Shown here piece after piece: positions 6,501 through 12,439 of a stretch of DNA of 12,439 nt. Origin of the DNA: Armatimonadota bacterium (GTDB lineage Bacteria > Armatimonadota > HRBIN16). A model generated the notes under the pieces. The model worked only from the letters and a program-made list of their open reading frames with translations, ran no database searches and had not been told where the DNA came from. A program made the position numbers and the translations under genes. Within the stretch, counting starts at the first letter, position 1, and each line of letters starts with the position of its first letter. Where the stretch lies: positions 1-12,439 of the forward strand of contig JAPWUZ010000051.1 of assembly GCA_028275265.1 (NCBI GenBank), read 5' to 3'.

Positions 6501-9500
6501 GTAGTTGGTTTCTGGTAATTGCCTTGTTCACCGTCCACGAGCTTTCAACAAAGGGCCAGACGGCAGCGGAAACAACGCTATCGTAAATCGTGGTGATGGA
6601 AACCTGGAAGTTCGATTGTAACGCCGTCTGAATAGCCCCGTCAATGGCGCTAAAAACGCCGTCTATGACCCGGTCCGCCAATTCGTTGCCGGTTTTCAAA
6701 GTGCCCTCTGCTGTCTGCGGCGGACCAAACCGCTGCGCCATTTTGCGGATCAGCCCGGTAACTTCCCCGCGCACGGTGGAAACCAGAGCCTCCAGCGATG
6801 CCTGTATGCGCGTGCGCTCCCGCAGTAGTCCCTTTCCAAAGGTTTCCACGATTAGGTCCCGCTTGGGGTCCTTGGGATCAATCATTGTTTTGAGTGTGAG
6901 CTTTGCCGTCTCGATATTGCTGTCACTCATGCCCGCCTTGAGAATGTCAGCAATCTCCTCGCGCAGTCCGGGGTTTCTGGCGAACACATCTGCGATTTCG
7001 GTACTACCCTGAACAACTTCGTCTAACGCGCCAGTTGCCAGTTTGGAGTTTAACTTCCATCCTTTCACCACCGTGAAGGATTCGGTTGCTTTCTCAAACA
7101 GCTTCAGCTCGCTGGCAAAGAACAAGAGGATATCGATTGCCGCCTTGATATGCTCTTCGCCGTACTGCTTCTTGGCATCGTAGAACTCTTTCAGGGCAGG
7201 CATCGCTGCTTCCAGACGCGCGGCTGCGCTGAGCAGACTTCGCAGTTTCTGCTGGTCCTCGCTGCTTTGCTGTGCCCACTCCATGAGGTAGTCGGTAAGC
7301 GGAAAATCCGAAAAGCCCCTTTCTGGTGAAAACCCCATTCGGAACTTCTCTTCCATGGGGGCGACGGTAGCGAACAGCTGACGGACAGTCTCGTCGAACT
7401 GCATGAACTGGTCGTTCAGATCGTTCACTGGTTCGGGCGGTGAGAGAATATCCAGCCGGAACAACCCTTGCGCGTCGGCATGCGTTCGCGGGTCCGTATC
7501 GTTGTCCTGAAGCACCGCGCGCACGTTCACATCCGCAATGGGGGCGGGGACTGTGTTGAATTGTCGTTCTTTCACGCTACCCCGTACGGCTGCCGGAACC
7601 TGCGCGACGGGTCCGTTGCCCACAGGAAGCAAGGCACTGACATCCACAAAACCAATCTTGCTGTAACGCAGGAAGGCGTTCTTGTATACGAGGAAGCGTC
7701 TGGTTTCGGTAAACTGCGGTATCTCCTCATCAGTCGCGGTCACTTCCACCCTCATGAATGGGTCATCAAAGTTCTGTGGCGGGTTATAGTAGATCGCCAG
7801 AGGCAGCTCCTGAGCCTGCTCGCCTAGGTTGCCGGCGCTTACCTCGATACGGAATCGTCGCCCACGTACGATGGTGCCTGTCTCCACCGCAGGCAAGCCG
7901 GTTTGCTGGCGAAGGCGAACCTGCAGTTCCTTGCCGAGTGCCGCGCCAACCACGCCGGTGAAGTCCGAACGTCCAATCATGCTTTCGGGTATCGCATAAA
8001 CGTGCAGACGCAGGTCTTCAGGCAGTAGTTTGAAGTCACGCACCTCGGTGTCAGTTCCCCGGCTGTCCACGGTGAAAGAGTAGTTGCCATTGCCATCGGT
8101 GCGAATGGTGCCTCCGTTTTCAATGACAATGCTTGCATTGCGCAAAGGCTTAAGCTGCAAGGTCTGGTCATCCTGTAACTGCCAGGCCGTCACCGTTCCG
8201 CGCAGCTCCTTCAACCCCTGACGCAGCTCCACTTCCATATCTCCCTCTGGTTCTATTTGCCGGTAGTTTTGCGCCTCTACGTGATAGCGCAGTGTGGTAA
8301 CCGCCAGGGCGTGGAAGCCTTTGCTCGCTGTTTGCAGGAACGGGTCCGCGCTGGTACCGGGGGCTGTCAATACCGACTCGTAGCGCGCCTCCACTGTCGC
8401 CTCCAGCTCGCCGGGCTCCTCTATCAGCAGCACGAAGACAAACTGTCCGTTTTGCCCCACCCGGCGCCAGTCCTCGCTGTACCGTACAGTGGGTGAGAAA
8501 GTGCTTGGTAGCAGTTTCCGCAGGCTACCAGTGAGCCTCACGATCGCGTTACTCACCGGTTCCTGCCGCTCTGCATCCAGCACGACGCCCTTGATCATCA
8601 CCGTTGCTGTACCCTTAAAGGGAACCCGGATGGGTTCGACAAACTGTCCCGTTTCGGTCATTGGCGGGTTGGTGAAACGGATGATAAGAGGTGCGGTTTT
8701 CACATGCAGGTTGCGTGAAGCAGTAACTGGTCCTTCGCAACCAATAGCTGTCACGGTGGCGCGAATGACCCCCAAGAGGTCGCCTTCTGGGGTCGTAGTG
8801 GCGGTGCGGGGGGTATTACTCAGCCTGACGCCCCCCACAAACACGCCGGTGCTTCCCAGCGGCTTCAGTACTACGGTGGGGTCGCCGTTGTCAAAATCGA
8901 CCTTCACCAGCGCCTCGCTGAGATTGCCGCTACCGCTTATCTGCACACGGATGTTGCCGCTCCAGGGGATGTTGAAAGGCTCCTGCACCGGCTCGAAACC
9001 CATGCCGGACACGTTCAGCAGTTCCACGCTGCCGATGCTCAAGTTTCGCGGCACTTGCTGGTACAGCTCCTGCAGTCGCGCCTCCGCGATAGCGAGAGCC
9101 TCCTCTGCGCTGCGTGCACATACGGTCACAATCACATCGCGCATGCACAACTTCAATTTGATATTGGAAATGTTGGAGAAATGCCCATCATTGAAGTTGC
9201 TCTTGCGGATGCGGATCTCCCCGCCGGGCGGAGAATCGATAGTGATCCAGATTTCCGGTTGATTCGCACAGTGGGTGGACACCAAGCGACGGACGAGCAC
9301 CCGGGGACCGAGGTTTACCTCGTACAGGTCCCTGTTTTCCTCCGGCGGACAGTCGGTGTTCACCACGATATGCAGCGGCGGCTGATTACCCTCCCAGATG
9401 CGCAGGTTACCCTGTGCCCGGGAGGATGCCCGGATAACCGCCACCTCCTCGGGAGTTAAACGGCGCGCAGTGCCAGGGGGAACTCGGGCAGAGCGAGCAA

Positions 9501-12439
9501 CCATCGGAAATACCCTTGTTGGGACGTTGAACACCCGTATCCCCAGTGGCACCTGGTTCTGCAACGCTCCAATCTCCACACCATTCATGTAGATGTACAG
9601 GTCGAACGGAACCACGTTGGAGCCGGGCGGCACCTGGTTTTCGAATTCCAGCATCGCTGCTGTAATGTTCTCGAACTGCATCCCTCCCACGCCCTGCGCC
9701 GAATAGAGCGGGAACACCTTGAACACAATCTCCTGCCCGGGCGCTAGCAGAGCGTGACTGATTTGCGGCTCAATACCTACCTGTCCGCTTACGGCACTGT
9801 CCGGAGCGACGTTGACATCAGTAGCCGGGTCCGAGCCGATGTTGCGGATACGGTAGGTTTGCACACGCGTGACGGGGTCTTCGTTCATCAGGTCAACTGC
9901 CAGCTGCGCCTGCGAAGGACGCACACGTACGCTGGCTTCCGCCTCGTCCTGCATCTGCTCTGTTCCCCCGACCGTCCGCGCGACAAATCGCCACGTGTAT
10001 GTGCTGCTCCGGGCGTCCTGGAAATGGCAGGCGAAGGTCAGGTGCGCCACGCTGTTTGGCTGGATGATAATGGGTTCATCAAAGCTTCCTTCGCCGATGA
10101 AGCCGGCGGGAGCATCGGGGTAGCTGTTCAGCACACTTACTTGCACCTGATGGGGGCGGCTATCGTTGTTACGTATGGACACAACGAACCGCTGGTCATA
10201 ATCTTTACGTGCTTCGAACTGCATCCGCGCCTCGGAGAACGCGATTCCCTTGGTGACCGTGATGGTGCGTTCTTCACTTTGGGAAGTGCCGTAGGCGTTG
10301 GTACTCCGAGCCACAAACACGTAGCGAGCATTGCGCCGCAAGTTGCGGATGGTGACGCTGTGCTGGGTACCGGGCTCGCCCATCGCGGTACTCCATTCGG
10401 CATCCGCGGTGCTCTTGTACAGCACTTCCGTGCTCGCCGCTACATGGGTATCCCAGCGAACCGTCAGGTCCGTTGTACCGACGGTCGCTCCGTTCGGCGG
10501 CGTCAGAACGCTAATAATCGGCTCGGCGATGATTCGCAGAGTGCGCTGCTGGGACACCTGCAGACCGTATGCACTGGCGGTAGCAATAATCGCAAACACC
10601 ACATCGCGGCTGGTAACGTTGGGGGGCACCTGAATGCGCAGCCTCTGACGCACCTGGTCACCTGGGATCAGCCGCAGGCTCAGCGCGTTCAGGTCGCCCC
10701 AGCCTTCGGGAAGCCCTGTAACCTCCAGCACCGGCATGAGCTCCACCTGCCCATTGTTAGCCAGTACGATGTCGATATCCACCGTCTGCCCTGGTGCAAT
10801 GGGCACAGGTGGCTCAGTCACCTGCGCCAATTCCAGCGCTGGTCGCGGTGCGACATTCAAGGCCAGCAACCGCGCGAGGGAGTTATTGTCCTCATTGCTC
10901 TCCGGCACTACGTTATCGGGGTCAATGACGGCGGTCAAGGGGTGGTTGTTTCCCTGCAATGCAGGCCAGTCCACCAGGAGCGTTCTGCTCTCTCCGGGTG
11001 GAGGCACGGCGATGGAGTATGTGCGCAGGAAGCCGCTTCCGATGCTGACACGTACCGGCACGTTGCCTGCATAAGCTCCACCGTTGTTTTGTATCTGGAG
11101 CTGGAGCCGTACGGTGTCGCCCTGCCGCAATCCTTCGGTCGGTGCATACTGCAGTTCTCCAAACACTAAATCCGAGGCGTCGACGGGATAATTCACCACA
11201 TGATTGAGCACATTATTGTTATCATCGGTCTCAGCGACCAGGTTGCTCGGGTCTACTTCTGCACGAATAGCGCGGCTGTCACCTGGCGTCACCGGCCAGC
11301 GCAGACTCACTTGCGTCGTTCCACCTTCAGGGATATTCACGTTCGCTTCCACTGGGGCCAGCCGGTTACCATCCACTTCAGCTGCCACTTGTAGCCTACC
11401 TACGTATGCCCCGGAGCTGCGCACAGTGACCACCACATTGGCTGTATCGCCTGCCACTTTGCCCACCGGCTGGATGTCAATAGCGGCTACAGTGAAGTCC
11501 ACCGGCTCCACACGCATCGCAAACTGCTGCTCGGAGGCATTGTTCGCCTCGTCGCTTTCGGAAACCACGTTTTCGGGGTCCACCACTATCCGCATCACCG
11601 GATTGTCCAGAGGACGGTCGATGTTCCAGGTGATAGACACCTCGGTAGTAATCCCGGAATCAAGCCCTCCGACCAACGCTTGTGCCACACTCTGCCCATC
11701 GACGTAGAGGCGTACCGGAATGCCCTGCGGATAGCCAATGGGCAGGCGGAAATTTCCCCCGTCGTTGCGGATTTGCACATTGAACCGCACGAGGCTGCCG
11801 AAGCGCAGGTCCCCCGGTATCTGCGCTGAGATCTGCGAGAGCACAAAATCGGGCGGAGGAACCGTCGGCAGGTCGGTTTCTACGGCGTTGTTGTCCGGCT
11901 GAGCGTCTTCAATCTCATCTGGTGGTACCCGTACGCGTAGGCGAGTGGCTCCCATGGGGCGGTTGCTGGAGATGTTGACGCGCTGGTCCAGCCCAGCCGC
12001 AAGTGTGGCGATACTGGAGGAGGCGGTCGCAAGCACCTGCGCATCCGCGCCCAGATACTCCAGAATCAACCGGACACCACCTGCCATTTGTCCGCCTAGA
12101 TTGCGCACCCGCACCGTCGTCACGAACCCCTGTCCGACTTGAGGATTGGTCGGCAGAAGCTCGATGTCAGAAACCGCTACATCGGGCGCGGGCACATCCG
12201 GCAGGGTGACCTCCTGCACGTTGTTGGCGAGGTTCGCCTCTCCCAATGTACGGTCGGGGTCCACCATCGCCTGCAGGCGATGCTGCCCAGCCCGTGCGGT
12301 GTAGTCGACGCGCACAATCTGGCTGGAGCCGGGCGGTAGCGGCGGTACCAGATTCACCGTCTGCAGAGGAGTATCGTCAATCCGGAACTGCACTGGCACG
12401 GCGGCATTGATGCGCCCCTGTCCCGCGTTACGTACCTCT
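3511..12439 (-). CDS. Giant multi-domain secreted protein (CARDB, Fn3-like, FlgD-like modules), 5' end outside the window
   Basis: No specific function is recognised. The frame is open to the right edge: 13 further codons upstream of 12399 (ending in VRNAGQGRINAA next to the first CARDB strand) have no stop, so the GTG at 12399 is an internal valine, not a start. At least 2975 residues are encoded; the numbering below counts from 12399. Modules in order: CARDB repeats (to about 515); NPCBM/NEW3-like (520-620); Fn3-like (624-715); beta-rich segments (718-1000); a region with Cys1017, 1044, 1085 and 1094; carboxypeptidase-regulatory-like folds near 1267, 1400 and 1604; a helical block (about 1655-2255); a DUF11-like fold (2257-2360); Ig-like (2362-2460); FSPNGD plus FlgD-like (2467-2567) and a second FlgD-like (2575-2660); CARDB (2675-2785); a duplicated C-terminal module (2786-2962). 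Only seven cysteines are visible. No LPXTG, PEP-CTERM or C-terminal membrane helix is seen, so how it attaches to the cell is unknown. Export is expected, but the signal peptide lies outside the window. Confidence 0.9.
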   Translation of the reverse strand, partial: EVRNAGQGRINAAVPVQFRIDDTPLQTVNLVPPLPPGSSQIVRVDYTARAGQHRLQAMVDPDRTLGEANLANNVQEVTLPDVPAPDVAVSDIELLPTNPQVGQGFVTTVRVRNLGGQMAGGVRLILEYLGADAQVLATASSSIATLAAGLDQRVNISSNRPMGATRLRVRVPPDEIEDAQPDNNAVETDLPTVPPPDFVLSQISAQIPGDLRFGSLVRFNVQIRNDGGNFRLPIGYPQGIPVRLYVDGQSVAQALVGGLDSGITTEVSITWNIDRPLDNPVMRIVVDPENVVSESDEANNASEQQFAMRVEPVDFTVAAIDIQPVGKVAGDTANVVVTVRSSGAYVGRLQVAAEVDGNRLAPVEANVNIPEGGTTQVSLRWPVTPGDSRAIRAEVDPSNLVAETDDNNNVLNHVVNYPVDASDLVFGELQYAPTEGLRQGDTVRLQLQIQNNGGAYAGNVPVRVSIGSGFLRTYSIAVPPPGESRTLLVDWPALQGNNHPLTAVIDPDNVVPESNEDNNSLARLLALNVAPRPALELAQVTEPPVPIAPGQTVDIDIVLANNGQVELMPVLEVTGLPEGWGDLNALSLRLIPGDQVRQRLRIQVPPNVTSRDVVFAIIATASAYGLQVSQQRTLRIIAEPIISVLTPPNGATVGTTDLTVRWDTHVAASTEVLYKSTADAEWSTAMGEPGTQHSVTIRNLRRNARYVFVARSTNAYGTSQSEERTITVTKGIAFSEARMQFEARKDYDQRFVVSIRNNDSRPHQVQVSVLNSYPDAPAGFIGEGSFDEPIIIQPNSVAHLTFACHFQDARSSTYTWRFVARTVGGTEQMQDEAEASVRVRPSQAQLAVDLMNEDPVTRVQTYRIRNIGSDPATDVNVAPDSAVSGQVGIEPQISHALLAPGQEIVFKVFPLYSAQGVGGMQFENITAAMLEFENQVPPGSNVVPFDLYIYMNGVEIGALQNQVPLGIRVFNVPTRVFPMVARSARVPPGTARRLTPEEVAVIRASSRAQGNLRIWEGNQPPLHIVVNTDCPPEENRDLYEVNLGPRVLVRRLVSTHCANQPEIWITIDSPPGGEIRIRKSNFNDGHFSNISNIKLKLCMRDVIVTVCARSAEEALAIAEARLQELYQQVPRNLSIGSVELLNVSGMGFEPVQEPFNIPWSGNIRVQISGSGNLSEALVKVDFDNGDPTVVLKPLGSTGVFVGGVRLSNTPRTATTTPEGDLLGVIRATVTAIGCEGPVTASRNLHVKTAPLIIRFTNPPMTETGQFVEPIRVPFKGTATVMIKGVVLDAERQEPVSNAIVRLTGSLRKLLPSTFSPTVRYSEDWRRVGQNGQFVFVLLIEEPGELEATVEARYESVLTAPGTSADPFLQTASKGFHALAVTTLRYHVEAQNYRQIEPEGDMEVELRQGLKELRGTVTAWQLQDDQTLQLKPLRNASIVIENGGTIRTDGNGNYSFTVDSRGTDTEVRDFKLLPEDLRLHVYAIPESMIGRSDFTGVVGAALGKELQVRLRQQTGLPAVETGTIVRGRRFRIEVSAGNLGEQAQELPLAIYYNPPQNFDDPFMRVEVTATDEEIPQFTETRRFLVYKNAFLRYSKIGFVDVSALLPVGNGPVAQVPAAVRGSVKERQFNTVPAPIADVNVRAVLQDNDTDPRTHADAQGLFRLDILSPPEPVNDLNDQFMQFDETVRQLFATVAPMEEKFRMGFSPERGFSDFPLTDYLMEWAQQSSEDQQKLRSLLSAAARLEAAMPALKEFYDAKKQYGEEHIKAAIDILLFFASELKLFEKATESFTVVKGWKLNSKLATGALDEVVQGSTEIADVFARNPGLREEIADILKAGMSDSNIETAKLTLKTMIDPKDPKRDLIVETFGKGLLRERTRIQASLEALVSTVRGEVTGLIRKMAQRFGPPQTAEGTLKTGNELADRVIDGVFSAIDGAIQTALQSNFQVSITTIYDSVVSAAVWPFVESSWTVNKAITRNQLRALDQTIRSGNRLSGDDAMQRSRIIEVRDTIQNDRQWRQAMGQPFGLLAGWLNDTLRSSRDVILGNTPWWAHVLNFIGSIGDGLLPIGKVAQAATTQLVWARAEGAHLLIWNYALFGEPEPAPLQYFVGRNLLNELNSWLTGTGGRGVYGGRTRQSAQFEAAARRLATLLSSEQVTPLHLQQAVTDLVAAANTVNERIRAREQVLNETWLEGSAKDSNFAAQAGAVADTVDRGSARRMQLLAAAAGFVESSDPTEAANAVQTYNNLLEETIALTAGSETELEQALQRVQTLGVQLPAVLYVTGTATPQSDGTQQVQVLVRNEGRAASSPVNVQVQVSGAFDILSAGASTVPALAPGQEFTFTVVVHPVPARGSTGIMTVNLQSDTLASSGWIPLSSVDTIAPQIIALSPAAGETVRSAQPLVAAQVLDSGGIAPASVRMTIDGGEVQAVYDMQTAILRYQPATSLATGEHRVQVSASDLSGNVGSAEWTFVVNPDAPAEVKELTVAPDPFSPNGDNLDDAVRVRFRLTGEAPVEVVVLNSNGQVVRTLHALAPLSAQAHEFMWDGKDDAQQPLSAGRYVVRVRIPADGTQTEQIAEKTVRLVEGALTITGVSLSQESFKIGREATTLRFNLSQPADVVVRVFRAADTTDEGAVVRQFRLGTKSGAQSITWDGTGDNRVYTAKGVHTFQIVADAGTELVKLDAAQVNAIGLPNLMPMQLSAAEEEGRTRLSVVVRNGGEEPAENIVVRLMYGSQNIGDVTVAALSPRQQQTVSLLWDAHRGLLTRDITVVVDPDNTIEEMNEYDNTLLQSVDVAPLRLTNEFPAGLSLISVPMLPLEANPAAVLGIDPTQLRIAWWDPVAGTYRVGNDITALEAGKAYWVRLPAPAQRLLAGVRASRMVHLQPGWNLFGITTESPVVWDVQRIQVRANNQVLSLAQAQQAGWIEDYAWGWQQDPADPNRGNYVLIYDASLIPGIGNQLEPWKGYWIKANVECDLILP
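3514..4058 (-). repeat. Duplicated C-terminal module of the giant protein
   Basis: The last about 177 residues hold two diverged copies of one pattern. The first has FPAGLSLISVP (about 2787) and later LEAGKAYWVRLP (about 2837). The second has LQPGWNLFGI (about 2866) and later LEPWKGYWIKA (about 2943). The order 'amphipathic GxxLxSxP/GWNLxG, then GxxYWV/GYWI' occurs at the C-termini of many secreted multi-domain proteins of environmental bacteria. It may be a sorting or packing domain; its role is not established from this sequence. Confidence 0.6.
4415..5000 (-). other. FSPNGD motif and two FlgD-like Ig modules in the giant protein
   Basis: VAPDPFSPNGDNLDDAV (about 2470-2487) matches the FSPNGDGxND motif seen at the start of many secreted-protein FlgD/CHU_C-type folds. 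It is followed by WDGKDDAQQPLSAGRYVVRV (near 2528), a typical FlgD-Ig ending. A second, diverged copy has ITWDGTGDN...GVHTFQIVAD (about 2634-2657). Such folds usually act as structural spacers or docking modules on exported proteins. Confidence 0.7.
5635..7435 (-). other. Roughly 600-residue helical block of unknown family inside the giant protein
   Basis: Residues about 1655-2255 change character sharply. The Val/Pro/Gly-rich beta pattern stops and Ala/Leu/Glu/Arg/Gln-rich, heptad-like helices take over, with no cysteine. It contains amphipathic stretches (for example near EEHIKAAIDILLFFASELKLF), a Trp-rich hydrophobic patch (NTPWWAHVLNFIGSIGDGLLPIG and the following LLIWNYALFG), and a final coiled-coil-like part (EQALQRVQTL). 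I recognise no enzyme motif or named family. It could be a rod or oligomerisation domain, or a membrane-active domain; neither is shown. Confidence 0.6.
10855..12439 (-). repeat. Five consecutive CARDB repeats in the giant protein
   Basis: About every 107-116 residues a beta-sandwich ends with a variant of V-D-P-x-N-x-V-x-E-x-x-E-x-N-N. The VDP positions are near 46, 157 (a degenerate PPDEIEDAQPDNN), 273, 380 and 492. Each is preceded by the V-x-V-R/Q-N-x-G-G strand. This is the CARDB (cell-adhesion-related, APHP-like) pattern of bacterial and archaeal surface proteins. The copies are diverged in sequence, not recent DNA duplications. A sixth copy lies near 2675-2785 (nt about 4045-4378). The first copy is cut by the window edge. 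Confidence 0.85.

Noticed and set aside
9754..11169. 471-residue open frame on the plus strand inside the giant gene
   Set aside because: The opposite strand reads as continuous CARDB, NEW3-like and Fn3-like modules. This frame is rich in His, Arg and Gln with no domain pattern, as expected of an antisense shadow.
10855..12439. CARDB array as a recent DNA tandem duplication
   Set aside because: Repeats share a protein pattern about every 110 residues, but the DNA copies have clearly diverged, with no long identical stretches seen.
1..12439. CRISPR array, mobile element or defence/toxin-antitoxin system
   Set aside because: No regularly spaced identical repeats, transposase, integrase, terminal inverted repeats, nuclease or toxin-antitoxin pair could be seen on either strand.

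Overview
The window looks like a stretch of a moderately GC-rich bacterial chromosome. All of it is explained by five protein-coding genes plus short regulatory gaps (1-111 and 2963-3061); there is no gene-free stretch over 300 bases. I see no rRNA, tRNA, CRISPR array, insertion sequence, transposase or phage gene. The organism cannot be named from the sequence alone. The giant CARDB/FlgD-like secreted protein with a 'GWNLxG ... PWxGYW' C-terminus, and the divergent omega subunit, recall poorly cultured environmental phyla such as Armatimonadota; this is a hunch.

Left part, plus strand (1-1802): a near-consensus promoter (TTGACG, 17-base spacer, TATAAT) drives a two-gene operon. The first gene is an RNA polymerase omega subunit (rpoZ) with an unusually long, very acidic C-terminal tail. 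Twenty bases downstream is a complete DnaJ co-chaperone with J domain, four zinc-binding CxxCxGxG repeats and C-terminal substrate-binding domain. A perfect 12-base palindrome lies immediately before the rpoZ start codon.

Middle, minus strand (1799-2962): a complete PLP-dependent trans-sulfuration enzyme of the cystathionine lyase/synthase family, with MetC-like features near the C-terminus. It converges on dnaJ and the two stop codons overlap (shared bases CTAA), so there is no room for a terminator between them.

Right part, minus strand (3062-12439): a giant gene, open at the right edge of the window, encodes at least 2975 residues. It is followed 11 bases later by a small lipoprotein gene with a strong ribosome binding site that begins next to the giant gene's stop codon, so the two are almost certainly one transcription unit. 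The giant protein is a mosaic of extracellular beta-sandwich modules: five consecutive CARDB repeats, an NPCBM/NEW3-like and a fibronectin III-like module, a Cys-containing region, three carboxypeptidase-regulatory-like folds, a roughly 600-residue helical block with no recognisable family, then Ig-like, two FlgD-like, one more CARDB and a duplicated C-terminal module. The giant protein plus lipoprotein pair is the most likely place for something undescribed: a cell-surface or envelope structure of unknown function. The left-hand genes (transcription, protein folding, sulfur amino acids) are housekeeping and show no functional link to it.
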